From positions 1 to 64,000 of the forward strand of contig NZ_CP110396.1 in the NCBI RefSeq assembly GCF_029910215.1: a stretch of DNA of 64,000 nucleotides, in the 5' to 3' direction. A model generated the notes under the pieces. It had not been told where the DNA came from and made no database searches. It saw only the letters and a program-made list of their open reading frames with translations. This DNA comes from Paraburkholderia sp. D15. Lineage in GTDB: Bacteria; Pseudomonadota; Gammaproteobacteria; Burkholderiales; Burkholderiaceae. Both the position numbers and the translations under genes were made by a program. Position 1 is the first letter of the stretch. Every line of letters starts with the position of its first letter. Shown here one piece after another: positions 42,888 through 50,806 of the stretch.

Positions 42888-44501
42888 TCAATGTCCGCCG
42901 GACGGCGGCGGTGGACCATTGCGGCGCGGCGTCTTCAGCATCAGCGCGAGCGGAATGCAGGCGAGCAGCGCGATACCGAGCAGATAGAACGTTTCCGAGT
43001 AGGTCATCACGGTGGCCTGCGTCTGGATCTGCACGCCGAGCTGACCGAGCGCGCGCATCTGCGCATACGCCATGTCGCCGGTGCGCGCGAACCAGCCCGC
43101 CGCATTCGCCGCGAGATGTTCCTGACCGATCAGCGAATTGGCGCTGACCGACTCGCGGATCGTCGCGACATGGAACGTGGTACGCCGGTCGATGATCGTG
43201 CCGATGATCGCCAGCCCGATCGAGCCGCCGAGATTGCGCGCCATGTTGTAGAGCCCGGCGGCATCGCCCGAATCCTCGCGCGAGACCGCCGCCATCGACG
43301 CCTGATTGAGCGGCATCATCGCGAGCATCTGCGCGGTGCCGCGAATCAGTTGCGACCAGATGAAATCGTGACCGACGCTCTGCGCGGTCAGGTCGATATC
43401 GATCATGCAACTGATCGCGTACAGCACGAGGCCGGTAATCACCAGCACGCGGAAATCCACCTTGCCGAGCAACCTCGGCAGCACCGGCATGATCATGAAC
43501 GCGGGCAGCCCGGACAGCAGCATGATCGCGCCGGACTGCTCGGCGTTGTACCCCGCCACCACGCCGAGAAACTGCGGCAGCAGATACGACACGCCGTACA
43601 GCGCCGCGCCGACCGCCGACACGATCACGATCACGCTCGCGTAGTTCGGGTTGCGCATCAGGCTCAGACGCACGATCGGCTTTTTCGCCGTGAGCTGCGA
43701 CGCGGCGATCAGCAGCATGCCGAAGGCCGACACGCAGGTGAGCGCGACGATCATCGACGATTCGAACCAGCGCTCGCGCTGCCCTTCTTCCAGCACCACC
43801 GTCAACGAGCTCAGCCCGATCGCGAGACCGACGATGCCGAGCCAGTCGGCCTTCAGAAACGCTTCCCAATGCGGCCGGTCCGACGGCAAGCCGACGATCA
43901 GCAAGGTCATCAGCGCGAGACAGATGGGCAGGTTCATGAAGAAGCACCAGCTCCAGCTGATGTTCTCCGCAAGCCAGCCGCCGACCACCGGACCGAGCAG
44001 CGGCCCAAGCAGAACGATCAGCCCGAACATGGTCATGCCGACCGGCATCTGCGACATGGGCAGCCGCGTGCGGATGATGGTCTGCGCGGTCGGAATCAGC
44101 GCACCGCCGGTAAAGCCCTGACCGATACGGCCCGCGATCATCATCGGCAAGGTATGCGACCAGCCGCACATCATCGAGAACGCGATGAACAACGCGGAAT
44201 TGGTGAGCAGGAAGTTGCGCAGGCCGAACACCCGCGTGAGCCACGCGGCGAGCGGAATCATCACGATTTCCGACATCAGGTAGCCGGTCGAGATCCATGT
44301 GCCCTCGGTGCCGGTCGCGCCGATTTCGCCCTGGATCTGCGGCAGCGCCGAGTTCGTGATCGAGATGTCGAGCGTGGCCATCAGCGCGCCGAGCGCACCG
44401 GCGGCCACCGCGATCCAGTCGCCGACGCTCGCGCGTTCCTCCGCATGCGGCGCGGCGGGAGCCGCCCCGGGCGTATTAGCCGCCGCGGGGGCATTAGCCA
44501 C
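42888..44501 (-). CDS. DHA2-family MFS multidrug transporter (EmrB-like), second set
   Basis: This is a roughly 537-aa membrane protein with 14 predicted helices. Motifs are ATLDISITNSALPQIQGEIG in helix 1, TRVFGLRNFLLTNSALFIAF and GGALIPTAQTIIRTRLP. I place the start at a GTG at 44501 (VANAPAAANTPG) because GGAGA lies 7 bp before it; the ATG at 44516 is an alternative. Either way it overlaps the fusion-protein gene. A long loop and the Pro-rich C-terminus (TPRRNGPPPP) are typical of the family. Together with its neighbours it forms a tripartite drug efflux pump. Confidence 0.9.
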   Translation of the reverse strand: MANAPAAANTPGAAPAAPHAEERASVGDWIAVAAGALGALMATLDISITNSALPQIQGEIGATGTEGTWISTGYLMSEIVMIPLAAWLTRVFGLRNFLLTNSALFIAFSMMCGWSHTLPMMIAGRIGQGFTGGALIPTAQTIIRTRLPMSQMPVGMTMFGLIVLLGPLLGPVVGGWLAENISWSWCFFMNLPICLALMTLLIVGLPSDRPHWEAFLKADWLGIVGLAIGLSSLTVVLEEGQRERWFESSMIVALTCVSAFGMLLIAASQLTAKKPIVRLSLMRNPNYASVIVIVSAVGAALYGVSYLLPQFLGVVAGYNAEQSGAIMLLSGLPAFMIMPVLPRLLGKVDFRVLVITGLVLYAISCMIDIDLTAQSVGHDFIWSQLIRGTAQMLAMMPLNQASMAAVSREDSGDAAGLYNMARNLGGSIGLAIIGTIIDRRTTFHVATIRESVSANSLIGQEHLAANAAGWFARTGDMAYAQMRALGQLGVQIQTQATVMTYSETFYLLGIALLACIPLALMLKTPRRNGPPPPSGGH

Positions 44502-45645
44502 GGTGGTTCTCCGCATCGATCCGTTCGTCGCGATCGCGCGCCGAACGCGTGTCGACATCCACGGTCACCGAGAGACCCGGCAGCAGCACGCTGCGCGTTT
44601 CCGCGCCGGTGTCGAGACGGATGCGCACCGGCACGCGCTGCACGATCTTCGTGAAGTTGCCGGTGGCGTTTTCCGGCGGCAGCAGCGCGAATTGCGCGCC
44701 CGTGCCCGGCGAGAAACTGTCGACCACGCCGTGCAGCGTATGTCCCGGCAACGCGTCGACGTGCATGTCCACCGGCTGACCGACCCGCATGCGGCCCACC
44801 TGGGTTTCCTTGAAGTTGGCGAGCAGATAGGTGTTCTGCACCGGCACGACCGTCAGCATGCGCGTGCCCGGCTGCACGTATTGACCGACGCGCACCGTGC
44901 GGTCGCCGACCTTGCCGCCGAGCACGCTGCGCACCACGGTGTTGTCGAGGTCCAGCTGCGATTGCTGCGCGCTCGCCTGCGCCGCTTCGAGTTGCGCGCG
45001 GGCCTGCGCGAGTTGCGCGGTGCTCGAACCGATCTGCGAACGCGCTGCCTCCACCGCCGCCGAATTCGCGGCGAGCGTGGCGTTGGCCTGATCGCGCGTG
45101 CTGGTCAACTCCGCGAGCCGTTCGCTGCTTTCGGCGCCGGTCGCGACGAGCGGCGCGTAACGCCGCACTTCGTCGCCGGCATGCTGGGCGCTCACACGCG
45201 CCACCTGCTGCTGCGCCTGCGCCTGCGCGATATTCGATTGCTGCTGCTTGATGTCGGCCTGGGCGCGCTCGATGTCGGCCTTGCGCGCGTCGATGGTGGC
45301 GAGCGCCTGGTCGAGCGTGACGCGGTACTGGCGCGCATCCAGATGCACCAGCGGGTCGCCCGGCTTCACCGCCTGGTTGTCCGCGACGTAAACCTCGGTG
45401 ACGTAGCCCGCGATCTTCGGCGCGACCGTCACGCTGTCCGCTTGCAGATAGGCGTCGTCGGTACTTTCGATGAAGCGGCCCACGGTCCACCAGCGCGCGA
45501 ACCAGACCGCGCCGGCGATCAGCGCGACAATGCCGAACACGATCAGCACCGTGCGCCGGCTGGGGCGCCGTGTGCCCGCCGTGGCCGGGTCGTCAGCGGA
45601 GCCTGCGGGGACAGGGCGGGTGGGTGAGCCTGCGGTGGTCGACAT
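44494..45645 (-). CDS. HlyD-family membrane fusion protein (EmrA-like), second set
   Basis: This 383-aa protein has a cytoplasmic N-terminus, one membrane helix (TVLIVFGIVALIAGAVWFAR) and then GRFIESTDDAYLQADSVTVA, the EmrA signature. A long coiled-coil hairpin rich in Gln/Ala (residues 120-240) and a beta-barrel region (TYLLANFKETQVGRMRVGQ) follow. The start MSTTAGSPTRPVPAG gives a normal-length protein. It is the first gene of the second efflux operon and is transcribed divergently from a TetR regulator. The -35/-10 pair and a palindrome lie between them. Confidence 0.92.
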   Translation of the reverse strand: MSTTAGSPTRPVPAGSADDPATAGTRRPSRRTVLIVFGIVALIAGAVWFARWWTVGRFIESTDDAYLQADSVTVAPKIAGYVTEVYVADNQAVKPGDPLVHLDARQYRVTLDQALATIDARKADIERAQADIKQQQSNIAQAQAQQQVARVSAQHAGDEVRRYAPLVATGAESSERLAELTSTRDQANATLAANSAAVEAARSQIGSSTAQLAQARAQLEAAQASAQQSQLDLDNTVVRSVLGGKVGDRTVRVGQYVQPGTRMLTVVPVQNTYLLANFKETQVGRMRVGQPVDMHVDALPGHTLHGVVDSFSPGTGAQFALLPPENATGNFTKIVQRVPVRIRLDTGAETRSVLLPGLSVTVDVDTRSARDRDERIDAENHRG

Positions 45646-45675
45646 GTAGTGAGTCCAATTGTTTCCAGTTGGCAG

Positions 45676-45707
45676 AATTATTCCACTCGATAAAAATGTG
45701 TCAAGTG
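45676..45707. promoter_or_regulatory. Palindromic operator and promoter between the efflux operon and tetR
   Basis: The inverted repeat CACTCGA-N10-TCAAGTG (45684-45707) has one mismatch between 7-bp arms. On the minus strand TTGACA (45699-45704) overlaps it, with an AT-rich -10 (AATAAT, 16-bp spacing) near 45677-45682. It is a plausible TetR binding site repressing the hlyD-led operon. Confidence 0.6.
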
Positions 45708-45769
45708 ATATATTTCGCCAGATATCCGTAGGCCAGTCCCCACGAGGCCACGACGTGCATGGAAGAGAA

Positions 45770-46597
45770 ATGAAAGGTGAACGGCAACGCATGAGCAGCG
45801 TGAAAAAACCGCGCCACTCGACGGAAGGCGGTTATGCGCGCGGTGAGGAAACGCGGCACAGAATTCTCGAAGCCGCGATCGAACTGTTCGGCGAATATGG
45901 TTTCGACGGCGCATCCACGCGCGATATCGCGGCGCTCGCCGGCGTCAACGCGCCCGCCTTGCAGTACTACTTCGAGAACAAGGAAGGCGTGTATCGCGCG
46001 TGCGTGGAAATGCTCGCCGACGACGCGTGGGAGACCTTCGGTCCGGCCGTCGACCGTGCACGCAAGGCGCTGGCGGAAAACGCGGACACGGCCGAGTTGA
46101 TCGAGGCGCTGATCGGCATTCAGGCCGTGGTCGCCGATCGCACGCTGGAGAAGGTGAACAAGCCCGGCCGGCGCCTTTTTTTCGCGCGTGAGCAGGCCGG
46201 CTACGAGCCCGAAAGCGCGACGCAGATTCTCGAATGCAAGATTCGCGAGCCGTTGAACGAAGTGAGCACGGCGCTCGTCGGGCGGATCACGGGCCGCCCG
46301 GCCGACGATCCGGTCACGGTGATCCGCACGTTCAGTCTGCATGGGCAGATGATCGTGTTTCACGTCGCGCATCGCTCGACGCTCTCGGCGCTAGGCTGGA
46401 AAAATATCGATCACGCGAAGGCCGAGTTGCTGAAATCGACCATACGCGATCAGACGCGCACGCTGCTCGAACACTGGGGCCGCGAACGTGACGAAGCTGC
46501 GCAAGCGTCGAGGAAGACGACGGCTGACGGCGCCACGGCTACTGCTGCCACGCCGGCGGGGTCCGCGAAATCGGCAAGATCACGCAAGCGGGAATAA
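45770..46597 (+). CDS. TetR-family regulator (CerR-like C-terminal domain)
   Basis: This is a 275-aa regulator. The N-terminal helix-turn-helix is visible at ETRHRILEAAIELFGEYGFD, then TRDIAALAGVNAPALQYYFE. The C-terminal ligand domain (VNKPGRRLFFAREQAGYEPE and VIRTFSLHGQMIVFHVAHRS) resembles CerR/YbiH-type regulators that control EmrAB-like pumps. The start at 45770 has GGAAGAG directly upstream; a second ATG at 45791 is possible. The tail is Ala/Thr/Ser/Lys-rich. It is divergent from the second efflux operon and probably its repressor. Confidence 0.9.
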   Translation: MKGERQRMSSVKKPRHSTEGGYARGEETRHRILEAAIELFGEYGFDGASTRDIAALAGVNAPALQYYFENKEGVYRACVEMLADDAWETFGPAVDRARKALAENADTAELIEALIGIQAVVADRTLEKVNKPGRRLFFAREQAGYEPESATQILECKIREPLNEVSTALVGRITGRPADDPVTVIRTFSLHGQMIVFHVAHRSTLSALGWKNIDHAKAELLKSTIRDQTRTLLEHWGRERDEAAQASRKTTADGATATAATPAGSAKSARSRKRE

Positions 46598-46637
46598 ACA
46601 AACATAAGCGAACATAAGCGGACCCGAAGCGGACATG

Positions 46638-46690
46638 AGCGGAGCGAGGAGCGTGGCGGCGCTCACCCGGCCGCCACGCTCCTCTCCGCT
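46638..46690. terminator. Long bidirectional hairpin between convergent genes
   Basis: The perfect 15-bp arms at 46646-46660 and 46670-46684 are extended by outer AGCGGA/TCCGCT pairs with a 2-nt bulge. It separates convergent tetR and the SRPBCC gene. There is no T-run, so it is a terminator-like or 3'-stabilising structure. Before it, imperfect AACATAAGCG-type repeats occur. Confidence 0.55.
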
Positions 46691-47133
46691 CAGCCGCCCA
46701 GCCGCTGCGCCAGTTTGTCCAGCATCTGTTTCCAGCCCACGCCCAGCCCCTTGCCGGAGTGATCGAGCGGCACCCGCTCGTGCGTCAGCACGATTTCGCA
46801 CTGCTCCCCGCCGCCGTCGCCCTGCCCGCGCTCGAATAATTCGACGGTCACGAGCGTTTCCTGCTGTGCCATCCGCGACGACACCCACGTGAACACCAGC
46901 TTCGAAGGCCGTTCGAGCACGCGGTACTCGCCGCTATGCACGTACTCGACGCGCGCCGATGCCATGAAGATATGAAACCGGCCGCCGACGCGCGGCTCCA
47001 GCATCACGTCGCAGCGCTTGACGGTGCCGGGCAGCATCCATTCGCGCATGCCCTCGGGATCGAGCCACGCATCGAACACCTCCTCGCGCGAGGCAGGCAG
47101 CACGCGCTTCACCTGCACCGTCTGCCCGCTCAT
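46690..47133 (-). CDS. SRPBCC (AHSA1-like) domain protein
   Basis: This 147-aa START-like fold protein has VKRVLPASREEVFDAWLDPE at the N-terminus, GGRFHIFMASARVEYVHSGEY in the middle and the closing GWKQMLDKLAQRLGG, as in Aha1-type proteins. Such proteins bind hydrophobic ligands or act with partner enzymes. Pairs of ArsR regulator and SRPBCC protein are common. The ATG overlaps the arsR stop by 4 bp, so the two are translated together. The ligand is unknown. Confidence 0.9.
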   Translation of the reverse strand: MSGQTVQVKRVLPASREEVFDAWLDPEGMREWMLPGTVKRCDVMLEPRVGGRFHIFMASARVEYVHSGEYRVLERPSKLVFTWVSSRMAQQETLVTVELFERGQGDGGGEQCEIVLTHERVPLDHSGKGLGVGWKQMLDKLAQRLGG

Positions 47134-47495
47134 GACTTGCCCCGTTTGCGCTTGTTGACCAGATGCCGCTCCAGCGCCGCCATCCGGTCGCCCCAGAATT
47201 CCGCGTAGTAGTCGAGCCAGCCGGACGCCTCCTCGAGCAACGCCGCGTCGAGCCGGCATTCGTGCTCGCGGCCGCGCACCTCGCGCTTGATCAGCCCGGC
47301 TTTTTCCAGCGTTTTGATATGTTTGGAAATCGCATTCAGGCTGACTTCGTAGGGCTCGGCGAGTGCGCTGACCGTCAGGCTGCCGCCGCGCAACCGTTCG
47401 AGAATGGAACGGCGGGTCGGGTCGGCGAGCGCGCCGAATACCGCATCCAGCCGCTCGGTGGAACTCGGGGATTCAATCATTGTGGACGTGTTCAT
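47130..47495 (-). CDS. ArsR-family transcriptional regulator
   Basis: This 121-aa winged-helix repressor has LDAVFGALADPTRRSILERL, then the recognition helix VSLNAISKHIKTLEKAGLIK. It lacks the metal-binding ELCVC-type motif, so it is probably not a metal sensor. The ATG at 47495 lies only a few bases after the predicted transcription start of a minus-strand promoter (-10 at 47504-47509), so the mRNA may be leaderless. An in-frame ATG at 47480 is an alternative. It is divergent from azoR across two perfect palindromes, probably its binding sites. Confidence 0.9.
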   Translation of the reverse strand: MNTSTMIESPSSTERLDAVFGALADPTRRSILERLRGGSLTVSALAEPYEVSLNAISKHIKTLEKAGLIKREVRGREHECRLDAALLEEASGWLDYYAEFWGDRMAALERHLVNKRKRGKS

Positions 47496-47503
47496 GGGCG
47501 GCA

Positions 47504-47552
47504 ATTTTACTCAACCATACGGTTGACAGTCAACCACATGGTTGACTATTAT
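47504..47552. promoter_or_regulatory. Twin palindromic operators and divergent promoters, arsR/azoR
   Basis: There are two near-identical palindromes: TCAACC-ATAC-GGTTGA (47511-47526) and TCAACC-ACAT-GGTTGA (47530-47545). The plus-strand promoter is TTGACA (47523-47528), 18 bp, TATTAT (47547-47552). The minus-strand promoter is TTGACT (47528-47533), 18 bp, TAAAAT (47504-47509). Each palindrome lies in the spacer of one promoter, so one dimer could shut each direction. Confidence 0.8.
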
Positions 47553-47579
47553 CGCTTCACCTTTTTCGAGGGAAACGCC

Positions 47580-48218
47580 ATGAGAACACTACTCCATATC
47601 GACTCCAGCCCGATGAACGACGCGTCGATTTCGCGCCGGCTCACGCGGGAATTCGCGCAACACTGGCTGCGCGCGCAAGCGGACGGCGAGGTGCGGTATC
47701 GCGATCTCGCCCGCGCCGACATTCCGCCTACCAACGGCGCATGGCACGCGGCCAACTTCACGCCGAAGCAACACCGTACGCCGCAACAGCACGATCTGCT
47801 GGCCTTGTCCTCGGTCTTCACGTCAGAACTGCGCGACGCCGACGAATACGTGATCGGTGTGCCCATGCACAACTGGGGACCGTCGGCGAGTTTCAAGCTG
47901 TGGGTGGATCAGATCGTGCGGCAGGGCGAGACCTTGACGATGACGGATCGCGGTCCGCGCGGCACGCTGACCGGCAAACGCGCAACCTTCGTGATCGCGG
48001 CGGGCGCGAATTATGGTCCGGACGCGGCGAGCGCAGCGCTGAACTTCGTCGAACCGTGGCTACGCAGGCTGTTCACCTACCTCGGCGTCGAGGACCTGCG
48101 CTTCGTGATGGCCGACGGCGTGGTGAACGTGCTCAACGGAACGGTGGACCGGGTGCACTTTCTTGCGCCTCACCTCGCGGCGGTTCAGGCGTTGTTCGCG
48201 CCTGAGTCATGTGTGTGA
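47580..48218 (+). CDS. azoR: FMN-dependent NADH-azoreductase
   Basis: This is a 212-aa flavodoxin-fold quinone/azo reductase. It begins MRTLLHIDSSPMNDASISRR (FMN phosphate loop) and contains YVIGVPMHNWGPSASFKLWV, the classical AzoR flavin loop, followed by GPRGTLTGKRATFVIAAGAN. It reduces quinones or azo compounds with NADH by two-electron transfer. GAGGG lies 8 bp before the ATG. Its promoter is overlapped by the ArsR palindromes, suggesting induction when a reactive ligand displaces the repressor. The length fits the family. Confidence 0.92.
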   Translation: MRTLLHIDSSPMNDASISRRLTREFAQHWLRAQADGEVRYRDLARADIPPTNGAWHAANFTPKQHRTPQQHDLLALSSVFTSELRDADEYVIGVPMHNWGPSASFKLWVDQIVRQGETLTMTDRGPRGTLTGKRATFVIAAGANYGPDAASAALNFVEPWLRRLFTYLGVEDLRFVMADGVVNVLNGTVDRVHFLAPHLAAVQALFAPESCV

Positions 48219-48235
48219 GGGGGATGAAAAGCGGC

Positions 48236-48257
48236 AGGACGGTCTTCAAACCGTCCT
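48236..48257. terminator. Hairpin between azoR and the porin gene
   Basis: The arms AGGACGGT (48236-48243) and ACCGTCCT (48250-48257) flank a 6-nt loop between convergent genes. There is no T-run. It is a probable weak bidirectional terminator. Confidence 0.45.
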
Positions 48258-48323
48258 TCGGCACGCCGCGGCCGGCGAACGACACATCAGGCCGCCCACG
48301 GCGCGCGTTTCGCAACGGATCGA

Positions 48324-49475
48324 TCAGAACGAATGCCGCATGCCGATCCGCACATCCGACTGCGTGTTCGACGTGGACGGCGTGAAGCTATACCCGATCA
48401 CCGCATTCACGCCGTTCGATGCGCGCAGATAATCGCCCGACAGATACAGGTCCGTGCGTTTGGACAGCAGATAGTGCAACCCCAGCGAACCCTGGTTCCA
48501 GTGATTGCCCTCGAAGCTGGTGTGCTGATAGCCGCCGTACAGCATCAGGTCCGGCATGAACGTGTACGACGCCCCGCCTTCGTACACCTGCATGTGCGAG
48601 GTCTGGCCGAGACCCTTGATCGTCGTGTACGTATAGTCACCGCTCAGCATGACCTTACCGATCGTGTAAGCCGCGCCGATGCCGAACGTGCCCTGCTTGT
48701 CGACCGGAAACGACGTCGAGCCGAACAGATCGGTGACCGCGCCCGTCGCCGGATTGACGGACACCGTGGGCTGACCGAGGAAGGTTTTGGTGCCGATCAT
48801 CGCGTACGGATCGAACGCATAGATACCGAACGGATTGTTCAACTGCGTGTACGCGGTGCCGATGTTGAACGCCCCGTGTTCATAACGCGCGCCGACGCTC
48901 CATGCGCTCTTCTGATGGAAGTCGCCCGCCGTATTGCCGAACGAATACATACCGCCGAACGAGAAACCCGAGAAACTCGGCGACATGTACTTGACCGAAT
49001 TCGGCAAGCGGTCGCCGTTCATCCGGTCGAAGTCGCCCTGGTGAATCGCATAGCCGCTGGCCCACGCGGAGATGTTGTAGATCGACACGAACTCGTTCGT
49101 CATGTCGAGCTGATTGCCCAGCGTGACGCTGCCCCACTGGCTGCTCTTCACGCCGACATACGCCTGGCGGCCGAATTCCGCGCCACCGAAAGCGTACTGC
49201 CCGTTACCCAGGTGAAAACCCGATTCGAGCGCGAAGATCGCCTGCAAGCCACCGCCGAGATCTTCCGTGCCCTTGAAGCCGATCCGGTTGCCGTATGACA
49301 CGCCGTCGTCGAATTTGTATTGATGGGCACCGCCGGCGTTGTTCACGTAGGTAATGCCGGCGTCCAGAATGCCGTATAGCGTGACGCTGCTTTGCGCCTG
49401 AACCGCCGTGGGTACGAATACGGCGCTGGCCGCGATCGCGAGTGCCGAGAGGCTGACGGCATTGCTCTTCTTCAT
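48324..49475 (-). CDS. Gram-negative porin (OmpC/OpcP-type)
   Basis: This is a 383-aa outer-membrane porin. The Sec signal is MKKSNAVSLSALAIAASAVF, continuing to TAVQA, and the mature start QSSVTLYGILDAGITYVNN is typical of beta-proteobacterial trimeric porins. Repeated beta-strand patterns (GSVTLGNQLDM, YEHGAFNIGTAYTQL) end with the terminal Phe motif RIGMRHSF. GGGGAG lies 7 bp before the ATG. It mediates general diffusion of small solutes. It is not obviously tied to its neighbours. Confidence 0.93.
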   Translation of the reverse strand: MKKSNAVSLSALAIAASAVFVPTAVQAQSSVTLYGILDAGITYVNNAGGAHQYKFDDGVSYGNRIGFKGTEDLGGGLQAIFALESGFHLGNGQYAFGGAEFGRQAYVGVKSSQWGSVTLGNQLDMTNEFVSIYNISAWASGYAIHQGDFDRMNGDRLPNSVKYMSPSFSGFSFGGMYSFGNTAGDFHQKSAWSVGARYEHGAFNIGTAYTQLNNPFGIYAFDPYAMIGTKTFLGQPTVSVNPATGAVTDLFGSTSFPVDKQGTFGIGAAYTIGKVMLSGDYTYTTIKGLGQTSHMQVYEGGASYTFMPDLMLYGGYQHTSFEGNHWNQGSLGLHYLLSKRTDLYLSGDYLRASNGVNAVIGYSFTPSTSNTQSDVRIGMRHSF

Positions 49476-49807
49476 CTGATTCTCCCCTGCTCTGTGCCTG
49501 CTTATTTCGTTGGATAAAACGATCCCCACGACGCGCCACAAGGCGGAGCGCCGCGCTTCTCGCGTGACGGGCAGTTCGAAACCGGTTGAGACCGAGTGAG
49601 ACCAATTGCTGCGGATGCGGATGAGACTGGGCCGATGCATCGCTGACCGGGCGTTGCATCGACGGGTCAAGAATAAGGGTCCAGATTTAGTTCGGTTCGA
49701 CCGGAAGCGACATGAATCTGTCGCCCAGCGACCTTATTGAAAGACAGTCGATGCGAATTGCACTAACTCTCTATTCGCTTCATATTTGCGACGCATTCAC
49801 CTCACGG
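49476..49807. other. Intergenic region upstream of the porin gene
   Basis: This 332-bp gap lies between two minus-strand genes. It presumably carries the porin promoter. A small inverted repeat GCGACA-N6-TGTCGC lies at 49707-49724. There is no supported gene. Confidence 0.5.
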
Positions 49808-50761
49808 CTATTTCACACCGAGCGCCGTCTGTACTGCCTGCAAACCATTCGCGCCGCTAGCGGTATTCACGCCGTCGAGCCACGACTTCAGCAATTCCGG
49901 ATGACGTTTGAGTGCTTCGGCGGCCGCCGCATCGACACCCGTCTTTTTCTCCAGTACTTCGGTAATCACGCCGTTCTCCAGATCGACATTGAATGTCAAT
50001 TGACGGAATAGCCGGCCGATGTTCTGGCATTGCTCCGTATAACCGCTGCGTGCCACCGTATTCACCGTGGCGCCGCCGAAATTCGGCCCGAAGTACTTGT
50101 CGCCGCCGTCGAGATAGGTCAGCTTGAATTTCGTATTCATCAGATGCGGCTCCCACGCGAGAAACACGATCCACTTCTTCTCGCGCACTGCCCGCTCGAC
50201 CTGCGTCAGCATGCCCGTCTCGCTCGACTCGACGAGCTTCCAGTTGCCGAGGCCGAAGGCCTTGTCGTCGACCATCTTCTTGATGTTCTGGTTGGCCGGC
50301 GCGCCGGGTTCGATGCCGTAGATCTTGCCGTCGAACCTGTCGGCATTTTTCGCGAGGTCCGCAAACGAATGCACGCCGGCCGCCGCCACGTAATCCGGTA
50401 CCGCGAGCGTGAATTTCGCGTTGCTCAGATTCGGATGCACGACCTCGATCGACTTCTCGTCCTCGAACGGTTTGACGACCGGCGCCTGCGCCGGCATCCA
50501 GTTGCCGAGGAACACGTCGACCTGCCCTTTCTTCAAGCCCTGGTAAGTGATCGGCACCGACAGGTTGGCCACGTTCTGTTTATAGCCGAGCGCCTTCAGG
50601 ATGACGCCGGTCATCGCATTGGTCGCGTCGATATCGGTCCAGCCCGGTCCCGCCATATTGACCTGCGTGCACGACTGCGGCTCGGCGGCCACCGCGAAAG
50701 TCGCCGCCGCGCACATCAATGCGACGCCGGATACAGCCTGTTTGAAGAGCTTGTTCATCAT
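49808..50761 (-). CDS. Choline/betaine ABC transporter substrate-binding protein (ChoX-like)
   Basis: This 317-aa periplasmic protein starts MMNKLFKQAVSGVALMCAAA, with a signal peptide cut after AVAA. The mature domain is of the OpuAC/ProX type (VNMAGPGWTDIDATNAMTGV, VDVFLGNWMPAQAPVVKPF, WIVFLAWEPHLMNTKFKLTY). Its Trp/Tyr-rich motifs would form the quaternary-amine cage. It lies 45 bp downstream of betC on the same strand, so it probably delivers choline sulfate-derived choline or a related compound. No permease or ATPase gene is adjacent, so it may share a transporter encoded elsewhere. Confidence 0.9.
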   Translation of the reverse strand: MMNKLFKQAVSGVALMCAAATFAVAAEPQSCTQVNMAGPGWTDIDATNAMTGVILKALGYKQNVANLSVPITYQGLKKGQVDVFLGNWMPAQAPVVKPFEDEKSIEVVHPNLSNAKFTLAVPDYVAAAGVHSFADLAKNADRFDGKIYGIEPGAPANQNIKKMVDDKAFGLGNWKLVESSETGMLTQVERAVREKKWIVFLAWEPHLMNTKFKLTYLDGGDKYFGPNFGGATVNTVARSGYTEQCQNIGRLFRQLTFNVDLENGVITEVLEKKTGVDAAAAEALKRHPELLKSWLDGVNTASGANGLQAVQTALGVK

Positions 50762-50806
50762 GTCGGCTTCCTGGAAATGAGGTCGAAAAAAGTACGCGGA
50801 TTCAAG

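Noticed and set aside
42789..44654. Plus-strand open frame of 621 codons opposite the second MFS gene
   Set aside because: Same artefact as above; the minus-strand frame has clear DHA2 transporter motifs.
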